A DNA stretch of 64,000 nt, taken from Roseimaritima multifibrata. GTDB taxonomy: Bacteria; Planctomycetota; Planctomycetia; Pirellulales; Pirellulaceae. The notes under the pieces are model-generated. The model made no database searches and was not told the DNA's origin. It was given only the letters and a program-made list of their open reading frames with translations. Shown in pieces: positions 1-9,948 of this stretch (within the stretch, counting starts at the first letter, position 1; each line of letters begins with the position of its first letter). The stretch lies in assembly GCF_007741495.1 (NCBI RefSeq), contig NZ_CP036262.1, positions 1,116,001 to 1,180,000 on the forward strand. Direction: 5' to 3'. The translations under genes were made by a program, and so were the position numbers.

Positions 1-1221
1 TCGAGCTTGTTCCAGGTCTTCTTTTCTGCGATTAGCCGATTCGGTGGCCGCTTGTGATCGGCCGGAGCTTGGCTGTTTGTCCTGGAAGGCTTGCGAGTTC
101 TTCAACGCTGCCATTTTCTCGGATGAGAAATGGCTGTTCGCTGGTGCAAGCGGCTGATGCTGGATGGACGTCCATTCGGTGATCGGTTTGGTCGTGGAAG
201 GGGAAGCCTCTACTGGTTTTGAAGTCGCTGCAGGAACCACCTTCGCAGTCGCTTGAGCGGCCGCCGCTTTGGCTCGCTGGCGATATTTGTATTCACGTTC
301 ACGGTGGTAGACCGCGATCGAACGCCGGACGGCAACGGCTTCCGGCGGCGTCTGCTCTCGAACTTGGCCTGTCTGTTGGTATTCCGCCAGGATGGCCTCG
401 ACCGCTTGCTGTTCGGTTCGGTCGACCAGATAGCGGAGGAGCCGTCGATGGGGAATCTTGACGGTGGCCATTACGACTGCGCCGGTGAGGGGCAGTTTCG
501 GAAGTTTGGCTTGATTCGCCTGTTCGTAATCGGAGGCAGCGCGTTCCAGGATTTTTGCCCAGCCAACGGTGGTCAGCGTGAACAGTTCCGCCAACGCTTT
601 TCGGCTGGGAGCATTCAGCCCGCTGGGTGGATCTTTGACTCCCGCTTCCAAGTTGTAGGCATCGAGAAGCAGGTTGTAAGATTGGTTGCCGATTCGGGCG
701 GCGTGCAAGATCGCTGCAGCAAGCCAACCGGTTTGCTGAGACAATTCGAAGCGAATCTCGACGGGGTCGCGAAGGGACAGTTGCCGAATCGATTTGTATG
801 ATTTGGTAATGCTCCATTCCAGCGGCCTGTGTACCGTTTTTTCACGGTCACTTTGCGCGGTATGCAGCGGCTGGATCGGATCCGTGAAATAGTGACTGAG
901 GACCCCGGCGGCATGGGCGGCGTCCGCCCATCGTTGTTCTTGCAATCGATGCTGAAGGATTTCGTACCAACGCGTCGCTTTTGCGGGTGCACCGCCCCAG
1001 TAGCCATCCTTCACATGGACCACATGATTATGAAAATCGTGGAACCGTGTGTCCGGATCCTTTGAACCTTCCAGGTAGCGATCATGATGTCGCAGAAGAA
1101 TACTTCGTAATCGTTTTCCTGCAGGCGTTTCGACCAAAGGCAGGGCATCGAGGGCAAAGTAATGGTGGGTACTACGGCAGTGGGCTGCGCGTAGTATCGC
1201 AAGCAGCGGGCGACGCATCAT
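1..1221 (-). CDS. Zinc-dependent phospholipase C / S1-P1 nuclease-like protein (3' end outside window)
   Basis: The minus frame is open from an ATG at 1221 to base 1 (at least 407 codons, no stop in the window), so the C-terminus is missing. Read directly, residues 20-135 carry HYFALDALP, RFHDFHNHV and SHYFTDPIQPLH followed by a His/Glu pair, which resembles the metal-binding pattern of zinc-dependent phospholipase C and S1/P1 nucleases (HxxxD with a later His). The rest is hydrophilic with an Ala/Gln-rich stretch after about residue 310. The start is supported by a purine-rich GGGATAGGAATAGGG just upstream; a second ATG follows directly. It is the last visible gene of a tight minus-strand run. 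Enzyme class is by motif only; the substrate is unknown. Confidence 0.75.
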   Translation of the reverse strand, partial: MMRRPLLAILRAAHCRSTHHYFALDALPLVETPAGKRLRSILLRHHDRYLEGSKDPDTRFHDFHNHVVHVKDGYWGGAPAKATRWYEILQHRLQEQRWADAAHAAGVLSHYFTDPIQPLHTAQSDREKTVHRPLEWSITKSYKSIRQLSLRDPVEIRFELSQQTGWLAAAILHAARIGNQSYNLLLDAYNLEAGVKDPPSGLNAPSRKALAELFTLTTVGWAKILERAASDYEQANQAKLPKLPLTGAVVMATVKIPHRRLLRYLVDRTEQQAVEAILAEYQQTGQVREQTPPEAVAVRRSIAVYHREREYKYRQRAKAAAAQATAKVVPAATSKPVEASPSTTKPITEWTSIQHQPLAPANSHFSSEKMAALKNSQAFQDKQPSSGRSQAATESANRRKEDLEQAR

Positions 1222-1252
1222 GATCCCTATTCCTATCCCTAAAATCTTCTAG

Positions 1253-1699
1253 CTATGCTGATTGCTTTCGCGGCGTCCGTGATACGGCCGGCCGGGTCGG
1301 CATTTCAAGGATCGGATTCGCAGCCGATGGGGCTGCTGTCTGATTAAGGAATTCAGCAACGTTGACGTGGTAAAACCGAGCCCGTCTGAGTAGCTGCAGT
1401 TGGAAGCGTTCGGCACCCTCCGGAACTCGCAGTGCGGCGTCCCGTCGTTCTGAAAAGAGGGCTTCATTTAACGGTCGAAAAGGAGCATGCCCTTCCGGCG
1501 GTTGTTCGGCACCATACATGGCCTGCCGGCGCCATTGGTGATCACGTCTAGCGACCTCTAAATAGATCGCGTAAAGCTCGGTCCTACTGTACAACGACAT
1601 ACCCGTATTGTCCTGCAGAGCCATTGGTCCACTCCAGATTTGACTCGCCAAAGCTGATAGCCGCCTCCGCGACGGCGTAAAAAGAACTATCGGCTTCAA
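1253..1699 (-). CDS. Hypothetical protein in MMPL operon
   Basis: This is a 148-codon frame lying 18 bp after the MMPL exporter gene and 31 bp before the PLC-like gene, so it is probably in the same operon. The protein is rich in Arg, Ala, Leu and Glu with no signal peptide or membrane segment; residues 30-110 look like amphipathic helix (ELYAIYLEVARRDHQWRR). An internal ATG at residue 26 or 34 could be the real start. I do not recognise the family. Spacing and codon texture support it being real more than any homology. Confidence 0.55.
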   Translation of the reverse strand: MKPIVLFTPSRRRLSALASQIWSGPMALQDNTGMSLYSRTELYAIYLEVARRDHQWRRQAMYGAEQPPEGHAPFRPLNEALFSERRDAALRVPEGAERFQLQLLRRARFYHVNVAEFLNQTAAPSAANPILEMPTRPAVSRTPRKQSA

Positions 1700-1717
1700 C
1701 TGGGGCCCGTCGCAAGA

Positions 1718-4426
1718 TCAATTTTGTTTTTGGTACCGGTCAACAATGGTGATGAAGCTGGGGACCAAAAAGGTGCGGACAAAAAAGGTATCAATCAAGA
1801 CGCCAAGTCCCAGCGCAAACCCTAACTGGACAATGCCTTGCAGCATCGCCTTCGGTGGCGAATCGGAGATTCCAAAGGAATACATCAGCCAAGGAAACCA
1901 AGCCGATGCGGTCATGCTGAAGAACGTCGCCGCCATCACCAGACCACAGGCGGTGATGATCCCGCCCGTTCGGGCGACGGCTCGTCTAAGGGCCGACAAC
2001 CAACCGCCTTGATGCTGCTCTTCCAGGACTCGGGTGACTAAATAGACGTTGTAGTCCTGGCCAACGGCGACCAAGATCACAAACAGGAAGAGCGGAAGTT
2101 TCCAGTCCAGCCCAAGATAATTTTCGCCATATAGCCAAGCAAAAAATCCGGAGGTCAGGCCGACGGTCGCGTAGTAGCTAAGCAGCACGGTAAAGATCAG
2201 GTAGACCGATAGCCAGAATTTGCGCAGGACCACGACTAAAACGACCAGGACCGCAAGGATGACGGCGATTTTGATCCGCTGATTGTCTTCGATCGTTACC
2301 CGTCGTAAATCGATGATCGAAGCGGTTGTCCCCGCGATCGATACTTCCGATTCAAACCAAGGGGACTTCGGGTCATCGGCTTGTTCCTGAAGCCAGCCTC
2401 GAAGTTTCGCAACCGATTCGCCCGTTGCGGCTCCAAAGGGATCCCCTTTGATAACCACATCGATTCGAGCCAAGCGATCGACATAGGGGGCCGTTTCGCT
2501 GAAGAAATATCGCTGTGAAATCGGATGCTCGCGAAGCAGACGTCTGCGCCATGCGTTGGGGTCAAGCAAACCCATGTGCCGATCCGGTGGGTAATCGCCC
2601 AAAGGATCGCTGGCCGTGCGGACGGCGCGAACGCCATCTAATTCATAGAGTGCCTTGCGGAGTTCGGCGATGTCGGCGTTCATCGTCTCGCGTGGGCTGG
2701 GCTGTTTCTTCACCAGTAGGACGGTTGTCGGATTGGAATCTCCAATCGAAAAATGTTGCGTCAGGTTGTCCAGCCCGCGGCGACTGACCGCTTGGTGGCT
2801 CAGTTGGCCACTCATGTCATAGGTCACGTGTCGTTCTTCTTGGAACCCGAAGCTGGCGGGGATCAATAGGATCAAGATCCCTCCTCCCAGCGTTAGCCAA
2901 GGGTACCGCGTGATCATGATCGAAAGTCTGCCCCAAATGCCCGCTTTCTTACGTTCGTATCCGACGACTCGACTGGGCCAAAAGACACACGGTCCAATGG
3001 CGTAAATCAAAACGGGAGTCAGCGTCAAACTGACCAACAGGCCGATCAGCAAACAGAGTGCGATGATCGGGCCCGTATGATGGAATTTGCCAAACTGAGC
3101 GATCCACAACATGCCCAGACCGACCACGGTCGTGAACGCACTTCCCAGGAGCGCCGGAGTGACACGTGTCAGCGCGACCTCGCAGGCTTCCTTCCAAGGT
3201 CGGCTAGCCGCTTCTTCACGCAGGCGTGCGATCAAGAACAGGCAATAATCCGTGCCTGCTCCAAACAGAATGACAACCACAAAAATCCGTGATGTGGTGA
3301 AGACTCGCAGGTCAAACCAATCGTTCGGATCACTCCGTGCCCAGCCCGCTAGCAGGGCGACTCCACCGGTGGCGGTCAGCACTGCTGCCAAGATCGAAAG
3401 CAATGGGATGAAGACCAGGATCGGGGCCCGGTAGACGACCGCCAAAATGATCAGGATCATCAATACCGTGAAGACCTCGGTGTACCGGATCGCATCACGA
3501 GCGGCGATCAATGTTTCGCCACCAATGGCTGCGGACCCGGTCGGCAAAATGCTTAACCCGGGCTGTGTGCAGTGCCCGGAATAAGCCTGAACGTTTGCAA
3601 TCAGTTGTTCGACAACTTCCAGGGTGGCGATGTTTCCTGTCGCTGCTAATTCCGATTCCAGTTGCAAGCGAATCAAACGGGCTTCAGGAACTTTTAAGCG
3701 ATGCCCGATGGCGGGGTCATTCCAGCTTAAAATTCCCAGCAGCGACTGCCATGGTTCCAGTTCACGTTGCTCGATCGGCGGCAGCCACGTTTTGATGTCT
3801 GGTAACAGGTTTTGAGCGGCCTGCAGATCCGATTCGGCCAGTTCCAGCTCGCCAAACTCTTTTAGCAGTTCACCACGGTCCCAGTAGGCGACTGCCATTC
3901 GTGGTTCGGTCGGGGTTGCCACGGCGGTCTGCGGTAAGCAGTCGATGAATTTTTCATAAAACCGAGCGTCCGCTTTGATCGACTCATCGAGGGATTTACG
4001 AGCTCGAGTCAGCAGTTCCTCGATCCGTGTCCCTTCCTTGGGGATGCCACCCTTCCAGCCCAATTGCTTCGCTTTGGCAATACTCGCTTCGGCCAGTCGG
4101 TGGCTCAGACGTCGCTGCAGATCCAACGCGACGTATTCATCGGATTCGATGAGCGGTTCATCGTCACGTGAGAGGACAATGATGATCTCGCTACGAGCTC
4201 TTTCGTCTGGAAAGGCTTGGTCCAGTAATCTTCCCCCGGCGACGCTTGGCAGGTCCGCAGGTAAGTATTCGAAGTCGCCATCGTAGGCGATGCTGGCCCA
4301 CTTGGGAGCCGACAGTCGTACGCCAGCGGCAACCACGATCCACGCGATTAGGATGACGTACCAAAAGCGGATCACAAGTTTCGCTAGGCGATTGGCCGGT
4401 CGACCTGCCGGGACAGGGCTGGTCAT
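1718..4426 (-). CDS. MMPL/RND-family transporter
   Basis: A 902-residue inner-membrane protein with the RND/MMPL layout: an N-terminal membrane helix (about 20-42), a large periplasmic domain, a five- to six-helix block (about 320-480), a second periplasmic domain and a second helix block (about 710-895). Repeated motifs GAGTDYCLFLIARLREE and AVGQDYNVYLVTRVLEE occupy equivalent positions in the two halves, each with an Asp in the helix that normally relays protons in this superfamily. Such proteins export lipids, hopanoids or drugs; the substrate here is unknown. It starts 18 bp after the secretin-N-like gene, which suggests they work together at the envelope. Confidence 0.9.
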   Translation of the reverse strand: MTSPVPAGRPANRLAKLVIRFWYVILIAWIVVAAGVRLSAPKWASIAYDGDFEYLPADLPSVAGGRLLDQAFPDERARSEIIIVLSRDDEPLIESDEYVALDLQRRLSHRLAEASIAKAKQLGWKGGIPKEGTRIEELLTRARKSLDESIKADARFYEKFIDCLPQTAVATPTEPRMAVAYWDRGELLKEFGELELAESDLQAAQNLLPDIKTWLPPIEQRELEPWQSLLGILSWNDPAIGHRLKVPEARLIRLQLESELAATGNIATLEVVEQLIANVQAYSGHCTQPGLSILPTGSAAIGGETLIAARDAIRYTEVFTVLMILIILAVVYRAPILVFIPLLSILAAVLTATGGVALLAGWARSDPNDWFDLRVFTTSRIFVVVILFGAGTDYCLFLIARLREEAASRPWKEACEVALTRVTPALLGSAFTTVVGLGMLWIAQFGKFHHTGPIIALCLLIGLLVSLTLTPVLIYAIGPCVFWPSRVVGYERKKAGIWGRLSIMITRYPWLTLGGGILILLIPASFGFQEERHVTYDMSGQLSHQAVSRRGLDNLTQHFSIGDSNPTTVLLVKKQPSPRETMNADIAELRKALYELDGVRAVRTASDPLGDYPPDRHMGLLDPNAWRRRLLREHPISQRYFFSETAPYVDRLARIDVVIKGDPFGAATGESVAKLRGWLQEQADDPKSPWFESEVSIAGTTASIIDLRRVTIEDNQRIKIAVILAVLVVLVVVLRKFWLSVYLIFTVLLSYYATVGLTSGFFAWLYGENYLGLDWKLPLFLFVILVAVGQDYNVYLVTRVLEEQHQGGWLSALRRAVARTGGIITACGLVMAATFFSMTASAWFPWLMYSFGISDSPPKAMLQGIVQLGFALGLGVLIDTFFVRTFLVPSFITIVDRYQKQN

Positions 4427-4444
4427 AAGCAGCTCTTTCGTCGC

Positions 4445-7400
4445 TCAGGGATTGGTGGTTTCGCCATTGCCACTGGTTGCTTCTTTTATTTGCGGTGATC
4501 GCCTGTTCGGGGGGGCGGCTCCTGCCTCTGTGAATGCCCCTAACGCCGATTCCAGCGCGTCAATGCGAATCGTACCAGAGGTTCGGTGGACCTGAACATT
4601 CCCCTGAGTCTTCGCGGCATCGTCCAACTGCCGAATCATGTCAACGATTAGGTCTAGCAAGGGCTCTCCCTCGGCACTTACCAGCAAGGTGTTGCCGACT
4701 TCGTCCACCCCGACGGAAAGTTTGCCTTTAAAGGTGAAATCGCTGCCTCCCCCTTCTTTTCCGCCTTGATCAACCAATCCGGCTCCAGGGCCATTGCGGC
4801 TTTTTTCGACATTCTCGGCACCCCCTTGTTGGCCTTTGGGTTTCCCCTGGCCGAACGCTTTGTCGTTGCTGCTGAGGAGATCTCGGTAGGCATCTTTCAC
4901 CGTTTCCGCAATCTTTTCGGCGCGGGAGTAGTGGACGGTGACCAGTTTTGTGTAACGAGCCTTCTGTTGGTCCAGCGGTTCTGGGACGTCCCACAATTCA
5001 ATTAATTCTTCGATCGTCCGCAACTGCTCGGGAGACGCTCCGGTCACCACAATCGTACTGGTGTCGATATCGGCCAAGAATTTGAGTGGCTGGTCGGCGC
5101 CCAGGCCCGCGGGAGTCTCGTCGTCGTCCTCGGGCAGATCGAAATACCACCGGGTGAAAGGATCGTTGTTGCCATCGTCTTCTTCGGCGTCTTCGAAGTA
5201 CAGTTTTAGATTGGTTTCCATCCAGTAAGCGGACGCATGTTTGACATGAAAGACATGGTAAGGCCGCTTGGGCGGAGGGGCCCGCATCATCAGGCTTTCC
5301 AGTTTGTCCAAAGCTTCGGTGTCGGGACTGGTCAGCAAAATTCTGCCTTCCGCGTCGACCTGGATTTGGATCGGCGGGGTGTCTTTAGGAGCCGTTGGGG
5401 CGTCAGCACGCTCACCAAACAGACGATCAAAATCTTTTCCCGATTGAACTTGTTCAGCGGTCGGGGGTGGTTGGTCGATCGGAGGTTCGTTTAAGGGAGT
5501 CGCTGGCGGAGCACGGAATTGGGCTAGGCTTTGCGTCAGCTGGTTTGTAGAGGCTTCCAGTGGATCGACACGAGGCGTTTCTTTTTTAGGTTGGGCATCG
5601 GTGCGAGGCGTTTCAATGTCGGCGTCGGTTTCGGATTCTTCCGAAATCTCCACTTTTTTGGGGGCGGGAAAGTCGTCCTCGCTGGGCAATTCGACTCGAT
5701 TGGGGGCCAGTCGTTCGAACTGTGTTTGCAACCGTTTCAGGTACTCATAGGTTTCCGGAACGGCGGCAGCATCCATCACGCGAACGGTCTGTTGGTTTCC
5801 CCCGGGAGGCGGCAATTCGCCCAGTTTGACTAACAGGTTGGAAACGTCCTCCATCTCGTATTCGTTTGCCCATAAGAGAACCTGTTTGAACCGCACGTCG
5901 GCCGCGACACGAAACTTGTCGGGCTCTTCCTTTTTCTCTTGTTGCATTCCAAAGTACGAATACCGATTGCGATTATTGTTCGATTCCTTTTTGTCGTCAT
6001 TGCCGATCAGGAACCCGATCGATTCGGCCACCGCACGGGGATCGCGATAGCGAATGGGAAGGACATAGAACTGCCTGCCGCTACCGTCTAAACGTTCGAT
6101 CAGGGACCGCACGATATAACGATCCGCTAATGATCCAGACACGATGAGTGCTTTGTTGTCGGAATCGACTTGGATATGGGTCATCGGTTCTAGGATGTTC
6201 ATCCCGCGAACGATTTCCAGCAGTTTTTCTGGATCCAGCGAGGTCAATCGAAAGGCTTCCACGCGGGATTCCACGTCGGCCAGCGAGACCATTGCATCGG
6301 TGGGGACGTCGACCCGCTTGATGAATTCGGCCGCGATTGCGACTCGGTCGACGGGAGCCTGCAAGATAATCGAATTTCGCCGTTCGTTGGCGACAATGGA
6401 AATCGCCGGTTCCTTTTCCTTGGCGGGAGGCGGTTTGCCGCCTTGGCGTTGTTGCATTTGCTGCATCATCTGCATTTGCTGAGGAGTCATGGGCGCTTCC
6501 TTTTTCTCCAAACCCAAGAACTGCTCAAGCATCTCTTTGACATCGCTGGCCGAGACATGCCGCAGCATGAATTCCGGCGCCAAATCTTGTCTGGATTCGT
6601 CCGATTGCTCGCGCGCCAACAGTTCCGCGATTTGCTGCAGGTTCACCGCAGCGTCCATCGCTTCGATACGGTTGGTTGTCGTGAGTGCGGTCAATTTGCC
6701 ATTTGCACTGACCATCGGTTTCAATTCTTCCGCCAGCTTTTCCGCCGATAGCCAGCCTACATCCAACGAGGTCCGTACGAAATCATGAGGCGGCAATTTG
6801 GACAATTCACTTTTGTCGACGCGAGGGACCAATGCGGCATTGATCTCAGCTGTCTTTAAAACCATCAAGCCATCTTCACGGCGAAGCATAACGTACCCGC
6901 GAGCCAACAGATGCCGGTTCAGTAGGTCGCGAACTTCATCCAGCGAGTAGCGTCCGAAGGAAGAGATGTTGACGTGATCGCCGGGAAGTTCTCGCCAGTC
7001 GAGCGGCATATCCGAGATTTCGGCGAACCATTCCAGAATGGCCAGCCATGGTTGATTGCGGAAACTGAATGCGATTTTTTCGTCCGCGTCGGGGCGAACC
7101 GTTAGTTCTTTCGGGTCCGGTGGCTCGGTCGGCTCATTGGGACGCTGAATCGTCTTCGATCCAGCTGGTTCTTTTTCGCCCTCTTTGGCGGGTTTGTCGC
7201 CGGGGCCTGGTTTGCCCGGTTTGTCGCCATCGGCGCCTGCCGGGGGGCCACCGGCCTGCGATTTGGCGGCGGCCGCAGCCTGTGCAGCCTTGATGGCAGC
7301 AGGTGAAGGTTGGCCCGCAGCCTGGGGAACCGCTTGGACAGCAGGTTCCTGACCCCGTGCCTGCTTTACGTCTAAATCATTGCTAGGCAATAAGATAGAC

Positions 7401-7477
7401 AAACCACTTGCAAGGCACCCAATCATCCAATGACGCGCTGCAAGCGGGGGCATAACGCGTATGAAATTTCGCAACAT
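4445..7477 (-). CDS. Secretin N-domain repeat protein without a secretin pore
   Basis: A 1010-residue protein with a possible N-terminal membrane/signal segment (about 18-35), an Ala/Pro/Gly-rich stretch to residue 130, then an STN-like domain (IAFSFRNQPWLAILEWFAE) and several N1-type secretin domains, recognisable by repeated patterns such as VSASDVKEMLEQFL, SLDPEKLLEIVRGM and VKHASAYWMETNLKLYF. A Met/Gln-rich loop lies near residue 335 and low-complexity linkers near 630-700. GspD/PilQ proteins end in a beta-barrel pore; here the chain ends in a short Asn/Pro-rich tail with no such domain. It heads the operon with the MMPL exporter. The role may be periplasmic scaffolding, which is inference. 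Confidence 0.8.
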   Translation of the reverse strand: MLRNFIRVMPPLAARHWMIGCLASGLSILLPSNDLDVKQARGQEPAVQAVPQAAGQPSPAAIKAAQAAAAAKSQAGGPPAGADGDKPGKPGPGDKPAKEGEKEPAGSKTIQRPNEPTEPPDPKELTVRPDADEKIAFSFRNQPWLAILEWFAEISDMPLDWRELPGDHVNISSFGRYSLDEVRDLLNRHLLARGYVMLRREDGLMVLKTAEINAALVPRVDKSELSKLPPHDFVRTSLDVGWLSAEKLAEELKPMVSANGKLTALTTTNRIEAMDAAVNLQQIAELLAREQSDESRQDLAPEFMLRHVSASDVKEMLEQFLGLEKKEAPMTPQQMQMMQQMQQRQGGKPPPAKEKEPAISIVANERRNSIILQAPVDRVAIAAEFIKRVDVPTDAMVSLADVESRVEAFRLTSLDPEKLLEIVRGMNILEPMTHIQVDSDNKALIVSGSLADRYIVRSLIERLDGSGRQFYVLPIRYRDPRAVAESIGFLIGNDDKKESNNNRNRYSYFGMQQEKKEEPDKFRVAADVRFKQVLLWANEYEMEDVSNLLVKLGELPPPGGNQQTVRVMDAAAVPETYEYLKRLQTQFERLAPNRVELPSEDDFPAPKKVEISEESETDADIETPRTDAQPKKETPRVDPLEASTNQLTQSLAQFRAPPATPLNEPPIDQPPPTAEQVQSGKDFDRLFGERADAPTAPKDTPPIQIQVDAEGRILLTSPDTEALDKLESLMMRAPPPKRPYHVFHVKHASAYWMETNLKLYFEDAEEDDGNNDPFTRWYFDLPEDDDETPAGLGADQPLKFLADIDTSTIVVTGASPEQLRTIEELIELWDVPEPLDQQKARYTKLVTVHYSRAEKIAETVKDAYRDLLSSNDKAFGQGKPKGQQGGAENVEKSRNGPGAGLVDQGGKEGGGSDFTFKGKLSVGVDEVGNTLLVSAEGEPLLDLIVDMIRQLDDAAKTQGNVQVHRTSGTIRIDALESALGAFTEAGAAPPNRRSPQIKEATSGNGETTNP

Positions 7478-7505
7478 CCTAAGGATGCTCCGTTTAACTG
7501 AGTAG

Positions 7506-7527
7506 AAAAGGGGGATGAGGGACCCCC
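7506..7527 (-). terminator. Weak hairpin with T-tract after M13 peptidase gene
   Basis: On the minus strand GGGGG, an 8-nt loop and CCCCC are followed by TTTT, placed directly after the peptidase stop and before the start of the next gene. The stem is short, so termination may be partial. Confidence 0.4.
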
Positions 7528-7530
7528 ATT

Positions 7531-9570
7531 CTACCAGATGCGAACTCGTTTTTCCGGAGAAATATACATCTCGCTATTTTCGTCGATTCCGAACGCTTCA
7601 TAAAACGCGTCCATATTGCTGACAATCCCGTTCACCCGGTAGCGGCTTGGCGAATGGGGGTCGACCATTAAACGACGCCGTAGTTCCGCTTCGCGGTAGA
7701 GCCGACGCCAGGCCTGGGACCATCCTAAGAAGAATCGCTGGTCGCCGGTCAGCCCATCGATCACGGGAGCCGGTTTCCCTTTGAGAGACAAGCGGTAAGC
7801 GTGGTGAGCAACGTTCAGCCCCCCAAGGTCGCCGATGTTTTCGCCTAGGGTCAGCTCGCCGTTCACATGCATGTCTTTCAGCGGTTTGTACTGGTTGTAT
7901 TGCTTCACAAGCCCCGCGGTCCGTTTGTCAAAGACCTCGCGGTCCTCTTCGGTCCACCAGTCTCGGAGGTTGCCGTGGCCGTCGTACTGGCTTCCCTTGT
8001 CGTCGAATCCGTGGCTTAGTTCGTGACCGATGACCGCTCCGATGCCGCCATAGTTAACCGCATCGTCGGCTGCCATGTTGAAGAACGGAGGTTGCAGGAT
8101 CGCTGCGGGAAAGACGATTTCGTTCATCGTCGGATTGTAGTAGGCGTTGATCGTCTGCGGCGTCATGTGCCACTCGGTGCGGTCGATCGGTTGGCCCAAT
8201 TTGTCCAGCATGCGTTGATGCTCAAACTGAGCGGACGCGAGTAGGTTTTCTGCCAAGTCTTTGCTGATCGACAGAGAACTGTAGTCCTTCCACTTGTCGG
8301 GATAGCCGATCTTGGTGCTGAACTGCGAGAGTTTTTCGCGGGCCTGTTTTTTGGTTCCCTTCCCCATCCAGTCCAAGTCGTTGATTCGCTCTTCAAACGC
8401 AACTTTCAAGTTGTCGACCAATTCGCCCATTCGTTTCTTGGCGGAGGCTTGGAAATGTTTTTCCACGTAAAGCTGTCCAACCAGTTCGCCCAAGACGCTG
8501 CCGGTCAGTTCAACGCTTCGACGCCACATCGGTTTTTGTTCGTTGACGCCGGTAATGGCCGTCGCGTGAAAATCGAAATGGCGCTTTTCGAGACTTTCGG
8601 TTAAATAGGATGCGTAGGCGTCGATCGTCTTAAAGGCTAGATACGCTTTCCATTTGGCTAGCGGTTCGTCTTTAAGAAGTTCGTTGGCAGCTTTGAAATA
8701 GCTTGGTTGGCGAACAATAAACGCATCCGATTTGTCGAACCCGGTCGCTTTCGCATAGGCATCCCAGATCGATAGCAGTTCCGCCATCTGCGCGGCATCT
8801 TTTTTGTTGTACGTTTTCACTGGATCACGATTTTCAACCTTGGTCCAGTGAGCCTCGGCGATCGCGGTTTCCAAATCCAGGATTTGCTCTGCCGTTTCTT
8901 GCGGGTTTTCTGCGTGATTGCGGCTGAGGAGGTCGGCAGCGTATTCGACCAATGCTTTTCGCATTTGCACGTAACGCGGTTCGTCACTTAGGTAGTAGTC
9001 GCGATCGGGTAGCGTCAGCCCCGACTGCGTTAAATAGACCGTGTAGGAATCGCTGTCACGGGCATCGACCGACACATAGCCGCCGAAGAAATGGCCAACT
9101 CCCGCACGCTCCAGGTTCGCGATCGTTGTCGCCAGCGAGTCCAGCGAATCGATGGAAGCGATCTCGTCCAGCAGCGGTTGGATCGGTTCGATTCCAAGGG
9201 CATCGCGACGTTTCAAATCGAGGAATGAATTGAATAGGTCGCCAACCTTTTGAGTCTTCGAACCCGGCTTGGCTGACGTGGTGTCGGCTGCCGTTTCGAT
9301 CAGGGTGCGAACCTGATCCTTCGTCGCGTCATCGAGGATCGAAAAGACTCCGTAGTCGGAGCGGTCTCCAGGGATTTTTGTCGTCTCCAGCCAGCCCTGG
9401 TTGGCATATTCATAGAAATCGTCCCCTGGTTTGACTTTCTCGCTAAACAGCGTCTGATCAATCCCTGACTGCAAGGTGTTTTCTTCACCTTGCTGGGCAT
9501 GCAGTGCATTTACCGCTCCAAAGATCAGAGGAGCTATAAGGGCTGCGGTGAATAGTCGAAAACAAATCAT
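7531..9570 (-). CDS. M13-family zinc metallopeptidase (neprilysin/PepO-like)
   Basis: A 679-residue protein with a signal peptide (hydrophobic 6-25, cleavage probably after AlaXAla near residue 25). The catalytic HExxH is seen as VIGHELSHGFD around residue 517, followed by ENIGDLGGLNVAHHAYR, matching the third zinc ligand Glu and the Asp of the M13 signature. The NAYYNPTMNEIVFPAAILQPPFF block upstream of HExxH is also typical. Length fits the family. It should cleave short peptides in the periplasm. The gene stands alone between a repeat-rich spacer and the secretin-N operon. Confidence 0.93.
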   Translation of the reverse strand: MICFRLFTAALIAPLIFGAVNALHAQQGEENTLQSGIDQTLFSEKVKPGDDFYEYANQGWLETTKIPGDRSDYGVFSILDDATKDQVRTLIETAADTTSAKPGSKTQKVGDLFNSFLDLKRRDALGIEPIQPLLDEIASIDSLDSLATTIANLERAGVGHFFGGYVSVDARDSDSYTVYLTQSGLTLPDRDYYLSDEPRYVQMRKALVEYAADLLSRNHAENPQETAEQILDLETAIAEAHWTKVENRDPVKTYNKKDAAQMAELLSIWDAYAKATGFDKSDAFIVRQPSYFKAANELLKDEPLAKWKAYLAFKTIDAYASYLTESLEKRHFDFHATAITGVNEQKPMWRRSVELTGSVLGELVGQLYVEKHFQASAKKRMGELVDNLKVAFEERINDLDWMGKGTKKQAREKLSQFSTKIGYPDKWKDYSSLSISKDLAENLLASAQFEHQRMLDKLGQPIDRTEWHMTPQTINAYYNPTMNEIVFPAAILQPPFFNMAADDAVNYGGIGAVIGHELSHGFDDKGSQYDGHGNLRDWWTEEDREVFDKRTAGLVKQYNQYKPLKDMHVNGELTLGENIGDLGGLNVAHHAYRLSLKGKPAPVIDGLTGDQRFFLGWSQAWRRLYREAELRRRLMVDPHSPSRYRVNGIVSNMDAFYEAFGIDENSEMYISPEKRVRIW

Positions 9571-9730
9571 CGGTCACGATCCTTCACGATTTTAGAAACA
9601 TTCTGGCCGACGCAAATCCGTGGAAGGTTTTGCGGAAAGAGTCTATCTTAGCATTGGGGCACCAAACTGCCCACAGACGCCAGAGCGGCAAAGGCCGTTC
9701 GGTAGCCCGAACAGGGCAAGCCCTACAATC

Positions 9731-9820
9731 TTCTTAGCGGAACGGCGCAAGCCGTCCGGCCGCGCGACCAAAAACTTAATGGACTACCGGTCCATATCCG
9801 CCGCTGGCAGTTCGTCTAGC
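9731..9820. repeat. 90-bp dispersed repeat, copy 1
   Basis: Starts TTCTTAGCGGAACGGC and ends CAGTTCGTCTAGC; a second copy with only a few differences lies at 9949-10038. It contains a perfect hairpin ACGGC-GCAA-GCCGT with a GNRA-type loop (9742-9755). A related GGGCAAGCCC hairpin sits just upstream at about 9713. Confidence 0.85.
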
Positions 9821-9948
9821 ACCCGCTGGGCTGACTATTTATGGCACCTCTGCTTGTGGATGTAGAGGTCGCTATGCCGTGCAACAGGGGCGGGATCTTA
9901 AGCCACGCCACGTTTTCGCCGGACGTCTCGCCCTCAATGCCACCAGCT

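Noticed and set aside
253-801. 182-codon plus frame
   Set aside because: It is antisense to the PLC-like gene, whose minus frame shows clear motifs.
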